A program made the translations under genes and the position numbers. This document shows, in pieces, positions 17,452 to 26,161 of a stretch of DNA of 64,000 nt. Each line of letters begins with the position of its first letter. The stretch's first letter is position 1. The stretch comes from Pseudomonas pohangensis (GTDB taxonomy: Bacteria > Pseudomonadota > Gammaproteobacteria > Pseudomonadales > Pseudomonadaceae): positions 744,001 to 808,000 of the forward strand of contig NZ_LT629785.1 of NCBI RefSeq assembly GCF_900105995.1, written 5' to 3'. The notes under the pieces are model-generated. The model saw nothing but the letters and a program-made list of their open reading frames with translations, did no database searches and was not told where the DNA came from.

Positions 17452-17816
17452 GCGTCTCTATCAGCCGTCAGCATTGGAATGCTTTGCTTGAAGCCCTGGA
17501 AGAAACCCGTCGGCAAAGGCATGTGCTGACCTACCGGGCCCTGATCGAGCGCTTGCAACTGCCCAGTCCGGCCATGCAGACCCTGACTGCAGCGCTTGAG
17601 CATCTGGCCGCGATTGATGCCCGTGCCGAGCGCCCGCTGCGCAGCACGCTGGTTATCAGTCAGGGTGCCAGCCGTCTGCCACGTACCGGTTTTTTCGAGT
17701 ATGCCTTGCAGTTGGGTCGTTTCAGCGGCCCGCCCGATGGCATGGCCGCGGCCTCCTGGCACTCGGCGGAAATCGTCCGGGTTTTTGAATATACCTATCC
17801 GGAAGAAGATATTTGA
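17448..17816 (+). CDS. Conserved-looking 122-residue protein, function unknown
   Basis: The start overlaps the XRE gene (GTGA, 17448-17451). The product is soluble, with no signal peptide. The first half looks like a small winged-helix fold (HWNALLEALEETRRQ, LTYRALIERLQLPSPAM). The second half contains RLPRTGFFEYALQLGRF and a C-terminal acidic patch (YPEEDI). I do not recognise the family. Tight coupling to an XRE regulator on one side and a Sel1 protein on the other suggests the three act together. Confidence 0.7.
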   Translation: MSVSISRQHWNALLEALEETRRQRHVLTYRALIERLQLPSPAMQTLTAALEHLAAIDARAERPLRSTLVISQGASRLPRTGFFEYALQLGRFSGPPDGMAAASWHSAEIVRVFEYTYPEEDI

Positions 17817-18298
17817 TCCAGCCAGCGCCCTGGTGGTGGAAGCTGCGTGCGCGGCTTGGCTACGTTGTGGCGCGGCGCATGCTGCGCTGGCCGGCACTGG
17901 TCAAACAACCGGCTGTGTGGCGCTGGATGGAGGGGCAGTTCTCCAGAATGGCCAACCTTGGCGACACGGTCGCGCAATCCTTTTATGGCCACCTGCTGCT
18001 GTACCGTGGCTCTGGGATGGGTGCGCGCCAGGAAGGCCGCCGGCTGCTGCAGCTGGCGGCGCAGGCCGGCGATGGCAAGGCGGCCTATCAGTTAGGGCTG
18101 CTGTGCCTGCAGCAGAGCCCCGAGCGGGCGGTGGATGCGGCACAGGCCGCCGACTGGTGGCTGAAGGCTGTCGCTGCCGGCCATCCGCTGGCCGCGCGCA
18201 AGCTGGCCGATCTGTATCGCGAAGGTGGTCCCGGTCTGGCGGCTGATGCAGAGCTCGCCCGGCAGATGGATCAGCGTGCGGCCGAGTCGGGTCTGTGA
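17813..18298 (+). CDS. Sel1-repeat protein
   Basis: The product has 161 residues, read from a TTG at 17813 that overlaps the previous stop (TTGA). After a basic N-terminus (KLRARLGYVVARRMLRW) two Sel1/TPR-like helical hairpins are clear: EGRRLLQLAAQAGDGKAAYQ and AADWWLKAVAAGHPLAARK, the second followed by LADLYREGG. Sel1 repeats mediate protein-protein contacts. The partner is unknown; the two upstream coupled genes are the first candidates. Confidence 0.78.
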   Translation: MIQPAPWWWKLRARLGYVVARRMLRWPALVKQPAVWRWMEGQFSRMANLGDTVAQSFYGHLLLYRGSGMGARQEGRRLLQLAAQAGDGKAAYQLGLLCLQQSPERAVDAAQAADWWLKAVAAGHPLAARKLADLYREGGPGLAADAELARQMDQRAAESGL

Positions 18299-18421
18299 CG
18301 GCCCTGGCGGGCGCCAAGCGGTGTTAAGTTCAGATCACTGGAGTCATCTGCAGATTTCCCTGCTACGGTTGAGCAGGCAACTTCGCGTTGTGCCTTTCCC
18401 AACCTGAGCCAAGGAAGCCCG

Positions 18422-20098
18422 ATGAGCGCCAAGCTGATTCTCGACTACGTCTACCAGCATGAAATTGAACGTTCCGACCAGCTGTTCCTGACCCAGCCAA
18501 CCGGCAACGGGCAGGTAGCCGAATACACTTGGGCCAGTGCCGTTGATGAAGCCCGGCGCATGGCGGCGCACCTGCAAAGCCTGGAGCTTGCGCCTGGTGC
18601 CCGTGTGGCGATGCTGGCCAAGAACAGTGCGCACTTCATCATTGCCGAACTGGCCATCTGGATGGCCGGTGGCACCACTGTTGCGATTTTTCCGACCGAG
18701 ACAGCCGAGAATATCCACTATGTACTGCAGCATAGTGAAGCCAGCCTGCTGTTTGTCGGCAAGCTGGATAACTGGGAACAACAGCGAAGCGGTGTGCCGC
18801 AGGACTTGCCCTGTATCGCCTTGCCGCTGGCGCCAGCTACCGGCTTTGCCGATTGGGATAGCATCGTGGCCAGTACCGGACCCCTGGGCGGGCAGCCGCA
18901 GCGGGCTGCCGACGATCTGGCGCTGATTGCGTATACCTCCGGCTCGACCGGGCAGCCCAAGGGCGTGATGCAAACCTTCAGGAGCATTTCGCAGGTGGCA
19001 GAAGGGGTTGTCAGCACTACGCTGGAAACCATGGGCGGCAACACGGATAACCGTATGCTCTCCTACCTGCCGCTGGCCCATGTGTATGAGCGTGCCTGGG
19101 TTGAGTGCGCGGCGCTGGTGGCCGGTAACATGCAGGTATTCTTTGCCGAATCACTGGATACTTTTCTGGCTGATCTGCGTCGCGCACGGCCGACGGTTTT
19201 TCTTTCGGTGCCGCGTCTGTGGATCAAGTTCCAGCAGGGCGTCTTTGCCAAAATGCCGCCGGCAAAACTCGATCTGCTGCTGCGCATACCCTTCCTCGGT
19301 CGCCGGGTGGCACGCAAGGTGCTGATCGGTCTGGGCCTGGATGAAGTAAAGATTGCCGGTAGTGGTTCGGCACCGATTCCCCATGAGGTGATTGCCTGGT
19401 ATCGGCGTCTGGGCCTGCAACTGCTCGAAGGCTATGCCATGACCGAGGATTTCGGTTATTCCTTCGGTGGCACTGAACAGCAGAATGATCCGGGTTATTG
19501 CGGGGTGGCCCGCACTGGCGTGCAGGTGCGGATTGCCGATGACGGTGAGGTGCTGATCAAGTCGCCGGGGCAGATGGCCGGTTACTACAAGCGGCCGGAG
19601 CTGAATGCCGAGTGCTTCACCGCCGATGGCTTCTTTCACACCGGCGATCTCGGCGAGTTGCGCGCTGATGGGCAGTTGCGCATCAGTGGGCGCAAGAAGG
19701 AGCTGTTCAAGACCGGCAAGGGCAAGTATGTGGCACCGGCCCCCATCGAGAACCAGCTCAATGTGCACCCGCTGATCGAGCTGTCGATGGTTTCCGGTGT
19801 CGGGCAGTCGGCACCCTATGCGCTGCTGGTACTGGCCGAAGAACAGCGGCACCGGCGTGAGGAAGCGACCTTCCGCCAGCAGGTCGAGACCGATCTGGCG
19901 CGGTTGCTGGAGCAACTAAACGCCCAGCTGGTCGCCCATGAGCGTTTGCGCATGCTGGTCATCGCACAGCAGCCCTGGACCATGGAGAACGGTTGCCTGA
20001 CACCGACCATGAAGCTCAAGCGCAGCAGCATCGAGGCGGCAGTGGCGGCTCAGGTGGACGACTGGTATGCCCGTCCCGGTCCGGTAATCTGGTCCTGA
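18422..20098 (+). CDS. AMP-binding long-chain acyl-CoA synthetase-like protein
   Basis: The product has 558 residues, preceded by AAGGAAG seven bases before the ATG. The adenylate-forming signature is YTSGSTGQPKG (171-181). GYAMTEDFGYSF forms the A5 motif, HTGDLGEL gives the ATP ribose-binding Asp, and GRKKELFKTGKGKYV carries the C-terminal hinge and lysine region, as in eukaryote-like long-chain acyl-CoA synthetases (FAA/LACS branch). It is likely a cytoplasmic or membrane-associated fatty acyl-CoA ligase. The exact chain length is unknown. It stands alone between the Sel1 operon and a convergent membrane protein. Confidence 0.88.
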   Translation: MSAKLILDYVYQHEIERSDQLFLTQPTGNGQVAEYTWASAVDEARRMAAHLQSLELAPGARVAMLAKNSAHFIIAELAIWMAGGTTVAIFPTETAENIHYVLQHSEASLLFVGKLDNWEQQRSGVPQDLPCIALPLAPATGFADWDSIVASTGPLGGQPQRAADDLALIAYTSGSTGQPKGVMQTFRSISQVAEGVVSTTLETMGGNTDNRMLSYLPLAHVYERAWVECAALVAGNMQVFFAESLDTFLADLRRARPTVFLSVPRLWIKFQQGVFAKMPPAKLDLLLRIPFLGRRVARKVLIGLGLDEVKIAGSGSAPIPHEVIAWYRRLGLQLLEGYAMTEDFGYSFGGTEQQNDPGYCGVARTGVQVRIADDGEVLIKSPGQMAGYYKRPELNAECFTADGFFHTGDLGELRADGQLRISGRKKELFKTGKGKYVAPAPIENQLNVHPLIELSMVSGVGQSAPYALLVLAEEQRHRREEATFRQQVETDLARLLEQLNAQLVAHERLRMLVIAQQPWTMENGCLTPTMKLKRSSIEAAVAAQVDDWYARPGPVIWS

Positions 20099-20112
20099 GG
20101 TTGATTCATGCG

Positions 20113-20144
20113 CTATCCGGGCAGCAGCGCAGTTGCCTGGATAG
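20113..20144. terminator. Hairpin between convergent genes
   Basis: CTATCCGGGCA and TGCCTGGATAG form an 11-pair stem (one G-T) around a 10-base loop, between the ends of the acyl-CoA ligase and the convergent membrane protein. No U-tract follows on either side, so it may terminate weakly or protect 3' ends. Confidence 0.5.
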
Positions 20145-20154
20145 AGCAGGAAGG

Positions 20155-20634
20155 CTAGCCTCTGGCGAGCTGCCGGCGATCGCTCTGTGCTACCCGGTCA
20201 GGTTTGCCGACCATCACTGCGATCAGGCAGCAATAGGCGCCATGCAACAGGTACAGGGCAACCATACCCTCTTGTGTACCCATGAACATCTCGTTACCGG
20301 TCAGCGGTGCGCACACGCCAGCTATGGTGCCTAGCAGCAGCGCGTAAAGCAGCCCTTTGACCAGTGGCGAACCCGGGAAGTGACGATAGGGCACCAGCAT
20401 GTAGCCCAGTGGAAATGCAACCAGCCCGACCAGCAGATGGCCGACCCAGCCAACCAGGCTGTCGGCCGGCAGGCCCAGCACATGATTGATCATCTGGGGA
20501 GGCTCAAAAGGGTGGCCCAGCAGGGACGGCGCAAGCTGTGCGGTGGCGATCAGTATGACGACCATCCCGGCAATCGCGCCTATGACTAGCGGTTCTTTTC
20601 GGTCAGCGATATCTCTAAAGAATTGGCTATACAT
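20155..20634 (-). CDS. Inner-membrane protein, DUF6789-like
   Basis: The product has 159 residues with four hydrophobic segments (VIGAIAGMVVILIATAQL; LVGWVGHLLVGLVAFPLGYML; LLYALLLGTIAGVCAPLTG; a final one near LYLLHGAYCCLIAVMVG). A strong ribosome site, AGAGGAAAG, precedes the ATG. The pattern resembles the DUF6789 family of uncharacterised membrane proteins. The function is unknown, and its neighbours give no clue. Confidence 0.7.
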   Translation of the reverse strand: MYSQFFRDIADRKEPLVIGAIAGMVVILIATAQLAPSLLGHPFEPPQMINHVLGLPADSLVGWVGHLLVGLVAFPLGYMLVPYRHFPGSPLVKGLLYALLLGTIAGVCAPLTGNEMFMGTQEGMVALYLLHGAYCCLIAVMVGKPDRVAQSDRRQLARG

Positions 20635-20791
20635 GTCTCTTTCCTCTTGATTGAAGAAAAGTTCAGACAGTGCTTCGGGTTGCGATTCAGGCGAGTTCTG
20701 AAGATCGTTGATCTACGGCCAACCCACTATTTACCCTAGCCCAATGCGCTAGTAGACACAGATTTTATGGGTCTATTAAGAATTTTTATCA

Positions 20792-20804
20792 TGCGAAATT
20801 CGCA
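20792..20804. promoter_or_regulatory. Perfect palindrome, candidate operator
   Basis: TGCGAA-A-TTCGCA is a 13-base palindrome in an AT-rich setting about 160 bases upstream of the DUF6789-like gene. The cognate regulator is unknown. Confidence 0.3.
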
Positions 20805-20897
20805 CAATCGGCCTTGCGTTCGTGCATGCATTGACTGGCCGGTGGCGGGCCATATGCAGCTCGGGACGGCAGGCAGCGAGCCGGCTTGTTGCCCATG

Positions 20898-20926
20898 AAA
20901 AAGGGCCGGCAGTTACCTGCCAGCCC
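20898..20926 (-). terminator. Intrinsic terminator of prc
   Basis: On the minus strand GGGCTGGCAG-GTAA-CTGCCGGCCC forms a 10-pair stem with one T-G pair, followed by TTTTT. It sits about 30 bases after the prc stop codon. Confidence 0.85.
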
Positions 20927-20956
20927 CTGATTGTCAGCAACAGATCCTATTTTAGC

Positions 20957-23038
20957 TTAGTGTGCAGCCACGCTGGAACTCAGGCCCAGATAGTCGATAA
21001 GGATGCGCCCGGTTTCGGTCAGATAGGCATCATCTTCAGGCTTGAGCTTGTCGTCTTCAGCAGGCAGTGCATCTTCGTCCTGCTTCTTCAGTTCGGTAAG
21101 GGCGGTTTCACCCTTGGCCACGCGCCGGTTGTTTTCCAGCACCAGTTGCTTGTTATCCAGGTCGGCCTGTTGCTCGCGGCGCTTGCTCTCGTTCAGGCTG
21201 ATCGTGGTTTCCAGCATCAGTTGCTTGGACAGATCCATGCGTGCGCGGGTGAACACGAAATCGGGATTGTTGTCGGTACGCTTGTCATGCCGTGCGTTCA
21301 GTTCAGCGAGGAACGGCTTGAACGGATCGCTCTTGGGGTTGATCGCGGGCTTGATGCGATCCCAGGGCAGGGAGTCATCCAGAGCGCTTTCGCCAATTTC
21401 CGCAGTGTCGAGAATCGACGGGTAGGCAATATCCGGGATTACGCCCTGATGCTGGGTGCTTTCACCGGAAACCCGGTAGAACTTGGCCAGGGTCAGCTTG
21501 AGTTCACCATGGTTGAGTGGCTGCACGGTCTGCACGGTACCTTTGCCAAAGGTCTGGCCGCCGATGACCAGGGCGCGGTGGTAGTCCTGCATGGCGCCGG
21601 CGAAAATTTCCGATGCAGAGGCGGACAGGCGGTTGACCAGCACGGCCAGCGGACCGTTATAGAAAGCCCCCTTGTCTTCATCGGCCAGTACGTCCACGCG
21701 TCCATCACTGTTACGCACCAGTACGGTTGGCCCCTGGTCGATGAACAGGCCGGTCAGTTCGGTGGCTTCCTGCAGCGAACCGCCACCGTTGTCGCGCAGA
21801 TCGAGGACTACGCCATCCACCTTGGCGGCCTGCAGTTCACCCAGCAGGCGCTTGACGTCACGTGTGGTGCTCTTGTATTCGGGGTTGCCCTCGCGATAGG
21901 CCTTGAAGTCCAGATAGAACGCCGGAACCGTGATCACGCCCACCGTGTAGTCGCGACCGTCCTGATTCAGCTTGATGATCGACTTGCTGGCGGCCTGATC
22001 TTCCAGCTTCACCGCCTCGCGGGTGATATTCACGATTTTGCTGGTCTGGTCGTTTGGCGCATTGCTGGCCGGAATGATTTCCAGCCGCACCAGTGAGCCC
22101 TTGGGGCCACGGATCAGCTTGACCACTTCGTCCAGGCGCCAGCCGATCACGTCGACCATTTCTTCATTGCCCTGGGCCACGCCGATGATCTTGTCGGCCG
22201 CCGCAACCTGCTTGGTTTTCTCCGCAGGACCGGCGGTTACCAGGCGCACGACCTTGACGTATTCGTTGTCGGTCTGCAGAACCGCGCCGATACCTTCCAG
22301 CGACAGGCTCATGTTGATGTCGAAGTTCTCGGCATTCTCCGGGGAAAGGTAATTGGTGTGGGGGTCGTAGGTCTGGGCGAAGGCATTCATGTAGGCCTGG
22401 AAGATATCTTCACCCAGCGTCTGATCGATGCGATTCAGCTGATTCTTGTAGCGCTTGGTCAGCAGTTCCTGAATGGCCTTGGAGTCCTTGCCGGCAATTT
22501 TCAGGCGCAGCACCTCGTCCTTCAGGCGCTTGCGCCAGAGATCATCCAGTTCGGCGTCGTTCTTCGCCCAGGCAGCATCCTTGCGATCGATTTGCAGACT
22601 TTCATCGACACTGAAATCCATGTTGTCGACGCCGCCGGACAACTGTTGCAAGGCGTATTGCAGGCGGCTCTGCTGGCGCTGCAGATATACCTTGTAGATG
22701 GTGAAGCCGGGCTTGAGATCGCCGGTTTTCAGGAAGTCGTCAAACTGGTTCTGCCAGACATCGAACCGCGCAATGTCCCCGGCGGTGAAGAAGCTGCGCG
22801 AAGGATCGAGCAGCTTCAGGTAGCTTTGGTAGATCTTTGCCGAACGCGCATCATCCAGCGGCGGCTTGTTGTAATGGTGGCGCTTGAGCAGTTCGACGAC
22901 ATTCAGGCTGGCAATCACCTGCTCGCGCTCGGGTTGCAGGGCTTGCCACTTCGCGGACTGAGCGGCGTTATCGGCCAGCAGCAAAGTACTGAAGCAAAGG
23001 GATACACCGAGAATGCAGGCTGAGAGTATGCGTTTCAT
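20957..23038 (-). CDS. prc: Tail-specific (C-terminal processing) protease Prc
   Basis: From the ATG at 23038 (MKRILSAC) the product has 693 residues with a signal peptide ending near LLLADNA. An ATG at 23071 adds 11 residues; neither start has a clear ribosome site. A PDZ domain spans about 235-330. The S41 protease core contains LDLRDNGGGS, the catalytic serine in LSASASE (about 474) and the catalytic lysine in FGKGT (about 499), with the 25-residue spacing of the E. coli enzyme. It degrades or trims periplasmic proteins with nonpolar C-termini; in P. aeruginosa the equivalent (AlgO, PA3257 by recall) affects alginate control through MucA. Confidence 0.95.
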   Translation of the reverse strand: MKRILSACILGVSLCFSTLLLADNAAQSAKWQALQPEREQVIASLNVVELLKRHHYNKPPLDDARSAKIYQSYLKLLDPSRSFFTAGDIARFDVWQNQFDDFLKTGDLKPGFTIYKVYLQRQQSRLQYALQQLSGGVDNMDFSVDESLQIDRKDAAWAKNDAELDDLWRKRLKDEVLRLKIAGKDSKAIQELLTKRYKNQLNRIDQTLGEDIFQAYMNAFAQTYDPHTNYLSPENAENFDINMSLSLEGIGAVLQTDNEYVKVVRLVTAGPAEKTKQVAAADKIIGVAQGNEEMVDVIGWRLDEVVKLIRGPKGSLVRLEIIPASNAPNDQTSKIVNITREAVKLEDQAASKSIIKLNQDGRDYTVGVITVPAFYLDFKAYREGNPEYKSTTRDVKRLLGELQAAKVDGVVLDLRDNGGGSLQEATELTGLFIDQGPTVLVRNSDGRVDVLADEDKGAFYNGPLAVLVNRLSASASEIFAGAMQDYHRALVIGGQTFGKGTVQTVQPLNHGELKLTLAKFYRVSGESTQHQGVIPDIAYPSILDTAEIGESALDDSLPWDRIKPAINPKSDPFKPFLAELNARHDKRTDNNPDFVFTRARMDLSKQLMLETTISLNESKRREQQADLDNKQLVLENNRRVAKGETALTELKKQDEDALPAEDDKLKPEDDAYLTETGRILIDYLGLSSSVAAH

Positions 23039-23230
23039 GCGAATTCGACTTGAGAAGGAGTAATAACGCATATTAAGACGTTTATGCGTCGGAAAGGGTT
23101 CCGTTGAGTCAGAACAATCACCCGATAATCCGAATAGGCCAGCGGGTCTGATTGCGCGGCGTTATCGAATTAACAGGCGCCTGATTGGCTGAAACTGCCA
23201 AACAGGCCTCCACAGCACTATGGGGGTAGC

Positions 23231-24193
23231 ATGCAGGCTTTGCAAGGTGTTGACGGTCGGCTGGAGTGGGGCGATAGCCCGCAACCGGCCTGTGATGTGG
23301 GGCAGGTAAGAATCCGCGTAGCGGCAGCCGGACTCAACCGGGCTGACCTGCTGCAGATCGCCGGTCAGTATGCGCCGCCACCGGGTAGCAGCCCCGTGCT
23401 CGGGCTGGAATGTTCGGGCGTGATCAGCGAAGTCGGCGCCGGGAGCAGCTGGCGTGTCGGTGAGCGGGTTTGTGCGCTGCTGGCCGGTGGTGGCATGGCC
23501 GAAGAGGTGGTGGTGGATGCCCGTCATGTGCTGCCGGTGCCGGAGGGCATCAGCCTGCTGGAAGCCGCCGCCTTGCCGGAAGTCTATGCCACGGCGTGGC
23601 TGAACCTGTTCCAGCTGGCCCGACTGGCACCGGGCGAAAAAGTCCTGCTGCATGCCGGTGCCAGCGGTGTCGGCTCGGCAGCCATCCAGCTATGCAAGGC
23701 CTTTGGCAACCCGTGCTGGGTCAGCGTCGGTTCGGCCGAGCGGCTGGCCTACTGTGTGGAGCTGGGTGCGCAGGGCGGTGTGCTGCGCGGCGAAGACTTG
23801 CAGGGCTTGAGCGATTTTGCCCCCTTTGATGTGATCCTCGATCCGGTGGGCGGTGACTATGCTGCGCTGAACCTGCAGCTGCTGGGTCTGGATGGGCGCT
23901 GGGTGAATATCGGGCTCATGGGCGGGCGTCAGGCCCAGCTGGACTTTGCCCTGCTGTTGCTCAAGCGGGTGCAGTTGACCGGTTCAACCCTGCGCAATCG
24001 GGATGAGCTGTTCAAGGCGGAACTGCTGGCCGACCTGGTTCGCCAGGTCTGGCCGCTGTTTGCCGAAGGACGGCTCAAGCCGCAGTTGCAGCAGAGCTTC
24101 GCTTCCAGTCAGGCCGAAGCAGCTTACGCCACCCTGGCCAGCAACTCGGTGAACGGCAAGCTGGTGTTGCGCCTGGACGAAAGCCTGGGCTGA
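23231..24193 (+). CDS. NAD(P)H quinone oxidoreductase, PIG3/zeta-crystallin type
   Basis: The product has 320 residues. It belongs to the zinc-free medium-chain dehydrogenase family: AAGLNRADLLQIAGQY near the N-terminus, LLHAGASGVGSAAIQLCK as the NAD(P)H-binding loop at about 139-156, and a C-terminal AEAAYATLASNSVNGKLVL block characteristic of the TP53I3/PIG3-like subgroup. It probably reduces quinones with NADPH in the cytosol. GGGGGT precedes the ATG. Its end is 11 bases from the convergent apeB. Confidence 0.9.
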   Translation: MQALQGVDGRLEWGDSPQPACDVGQVRIRVAAAGLNRADLLQIAGQYAPPPGSSPVLGLECSGVISEVGAGSSWRVGERVCALLAGGGMAEEVVVDARHVLPVPEGISLLEAAALPEVYATAWLNLFQLARLAPGEKVLLHAGASGVGSAAIQLCKAFGNPCWVSVGSAERLAYCVELGAQGGVLRGEDLQGLSDFAPFDVILDPVGGDYAALNLQLLGLDGRWVNIGLMGGRQAQLDFALLLLKRVQLTGSTLRNRDELFKAELLADLVRQVWPLFAEGRLKPQLQQSFASSQAEAAYATLASNSVNGKLVLRLDESLG

Positions 24194-24204
24194 CCGGAGC
24201 CGGC

Positions 24205-25494
24205 TCAGATCAGCTCGGCGCAGCCATAGAAGGCCGTCAGGACCTTGACCAGATGGGCCAGGTCATGGCTGCCGGCCAGTTCGCGAATCGAGTGCATGGC
24301 AAAGGTCGGCACGCCGATATCGACCGTGCGAATACCCAGATGGCTGGCGCTGATCGGTCCGATGGTCGAGCCGCAGCCCATGTCGCTGCGGGTAACAAAA
24401 CTCTGCACCGGCACCTCCTCGGTCAGGCACAGGTGGCGAAAGAAGCCGGCGGTTTCGCTGTTGGTGGCGTAGCGCTGGTTGCTGTTGATCTTGATTACCG
24501 GACCGCCATTGAGCAGCGGACCATGGTTGCCGTCGTGCTTGTCCAGGTAGTTTGGGTGCAGTCCGTGGGCATTGTCCGCAGAGACCATCAGCGAGCGCTG
24601 GATGCTGCGCACGTAGGCATCCCCGGCCGGCATCAGGCGCTGCAGAACCTGCTCGAGCATCGGACCATCGGCACCGCAGGCGGACCGGGAGCCGACTTCT
24701 TCGTGGTCGGTACACACCAGTACACAGCTTTCCTCATTACTGCTGTCCAGCAGCGCCTGCAGGCCGGCATAGCAGGACAGCAGGTTGTCCAGCCGCGCAC
24801 CGCTGAGAAAGTCGTCTTCCAGACCGATAACCGCAGCACTCTGGGTGTCGTAGAAGCTCAGTTCGTAGTCGAGCACGGCATCGGCGGTGATGCCGTGCTC
24901 GCGGCTCAGTTGCTCGGCCAGCAGGTCACGGAATTCACGCTGTTCACCGGCGGCCAGCTGCGCGAGGATCGGCGGCAGTTCGAGCTGCGGGTTGATTTCC
25001 CAACCCTTGTTGGCATCGCGATTGAGGTGAATGGCCAGATTGGGGATTACTGCAACCGGTCGCTTGAAATCGATCAGCTGGCTTTCCACCTTGCCCGCTG
25101 CGCGATAAGTCACGCGTCCGGCAAGGGACAGGTCGCGGTCGAACCAGGGCGCCAGCAGGGCGCCACCGTAAACCTCTACGCCGAGTTGCCAGAAGCCTTG
25201 TTGATGCAGTTCCGGATGTGGCTTGACGCGCAGGCAGGGGCTGTCGGTATGGGCGCCGACCAGGCGCATGCCACTGTCGGCCAGCGGGCGTTTACCCAGT
25301 TTGACGGCGATGATCGAGGAGTCGTTGCGGGTGATGTAAAACCGTCCGCCGCTTTCGCTACGCCACGTCTCGCGTTCATCCAGACGCTGATAGCCGGCAG
25401 CCTCAAGTCGCTGTGCCAGGCTGCGGGTTGCGTGAAACGGGGTGGGCGAGGATTTGAGAAAATCGATCAGACCCTGATTAAGCTCGGTGCGCAT
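24205..25494 (-). CDS. apeB: M18 family aminopeptidase ApeB
   Basis: From the ATG at 25494 (MRTELNQGLIDFLK) the product has 429 residues, the usual ApeB length; the frame to 25521 adds nine unneeded residues. M18 metal-binding features are visible: GAHTDSPCLRVK near the N-terminus, DHEEVGSRSACGADGP in the middle, and GCGSTIGPISASHLGIRTVDIGVP with MHSIRE near the C-terminus. It is a cytosolic zinc aminopeptidase that removes N-terminal residues, acidic ones being typical of the family. Confidence 0.95.
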   Translation of the reverse strand: MRTELNQGLIDFLKSSPTPFHATRSLAQRLEAAGYQRLDERETWRSESGGRFYITRNDSSIIAVKLGKRPLADSGMRLVGAHTDSPCLRVKPHPELHQQGFWQLGVEVYGGALLAPWFDRDLSLAGRVTYRAAGKVESQLIDFKRPVAVIPNLAIHLNRDANKGWEINPQLELPPILAQLAAGEQREFRDLLAEQLSREHGITADAVLDYELSFYDTQSAAVIGLEDDFLSGARLDNLLSCYAGLQALLDSSNEESCVLVCTDHEEVGSRSACGADGPMLEQVLQRLMPAGDAYVRSIQRSLMVSADNAHGLHPNYLDKHDGNHGPLLNGGPVIKINSNQRYATNSETAGFFRHLCLTEEVPVQSFVTRSDMGCGSTIGPISASHLGIRTVDIGVPTFAMHSIRELAGSHDLAHLVKVLTAFYGCAELI

Positions 25495-25558
25495 ATTCGA
25501 CTCCAGCACGATAATCCGCAAAGTCTAACGCATCGACCACTTCACCGCGTGTTGCCGC

Positions 25559-26053
25559 TTAGCCGCAACGCGACTCGCCGCTGAACAGCAGCTGGGTATT
25601 GCAGCGGCGGCACTGGTAGCGCTGACCACGCTTGACCATGGCATGCCGCCGCGAGGTGAAGGGAAACTCGCCATCCAGGCACTGGCAGCGATAGATGTAG
25701 CGGGTAACCGCCCGGCGCTGAACGGCGTAGTTGTGGCAACGCAGGGGTGGAAGCTGGTAAACGCCCCGCATGATCTGCTGCCATTCGGCCCCGTGCGGGC
25801 GGATGCGCGAGCCGAACATGCTATGGGCAATCAGGTGCGCCACTTCGTGGGCTACGGTCTGGCGCAGGAAATCATCCTGATTTTCCCGATAGAGTTGCGG
25901 GTTGAAGCGCAGCTTGTTTTCCTGAAGATGGGCGACGCCGGCTTTCTGGCCGCGTAGCTGCAACGAAACTTCGGGACGGCTGAAGGTTCGCTGAAAAAAG
26001 CGTTCGGCTTGCTGGTAACAGGTTTCAACCCGCTTTTGAATCTGCTCGTGCAT
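25559..26053 (-). CDS. sprT: SprT-family zinc metalloprotease-like protein
   Basis: The product has 164 residues. The metallopeptidase motif HEVAH is at 69-73. The C-terminal 50 residues carry a zinc ribbon with paired cysteines (YRCQC and YQCRRCNTQ), as in bacterial SprT and eukaryotic Spartan. Spartan cleaves DNA-protein crosslinks; the bacterial substrate is not established. The gene is preceded on the same strand by the Yip1-like gene, with a terminator between them. Confidence 0.9.
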   Translation of the reverse strand: MHEQIQKRVETCYQQAERFFQRTFSRPEVSLQLRGQKAGVAHLQENKLRFNPQLYRENQDDFLRQTVAHEVAHLIAHSMFGSRIRPHGAEWQQIMRGVYQLPPLRCHNYAVQRRAVTRYIYRCQCLDGEFPFTSRRHAMVKRGQRYQCRRCNTQLLFSGESRCG

Positions 26054-26117
26054 CTGCTACTCCGCTTGGGCAGTCAATTATGCCCAAGGCATAACTTTCC
26101 GGCAGCCGAAAATGGCA

Positions 26118-26139
26118 AAGCCGCCAGAAACGGCGGCTT
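26118..26139 (-). terminator. Intrinsic terminator of the Yip1-like gene
   Basis: AAGCCGCC and GGCGGCTT form a perfect 8-pair hairpin around a 6-base loop, followed on the minus strand by TTGCCATTTT. It lies 23 bases after the gene's stop codon. Confidence 0.7.
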
Positions 26140-26161
26140 CGCACGGGCTTGTTGCAGTTGC

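Larger units (their letters stand above)
20635..20956. other. Intergenic region with AT-rich control segment
   Basis: This interval between two minus-strand genes contains the prc terminator (20898-20926), an AT-rich stretch around 20755-20800 and a perfect TGCGAA-A-TTCGCA palindrome at 20792-20804. I see no gene. It is probably the promoter and operator region of the DUF6789-like gene. Confidence 0.5.

Noticed and set aside
17122..17816. Toxin-antitoxin module
   Set aside because: The XRE protein resembles an antitoxin, but the coupled 122-residue protein shows no RelE, HipA or other toxin motif and is followed by a Sel1 gene. It is kept as an unknown operon.
20822..22096. Open frame of 424 codons on the plus strand
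   Set aside because: It is antisense to prc over its whole length except the start, has no ribosome site and no family pattern. The opposite strand encodes a full Prc protein.
24253..25584. Open frame of 443 codons on the plus strand
   Set aside because: It mirrors apeB. The His/Gln/Val-rich composition is what the reverse complement of GC-rich Pseudomonas codons gives.
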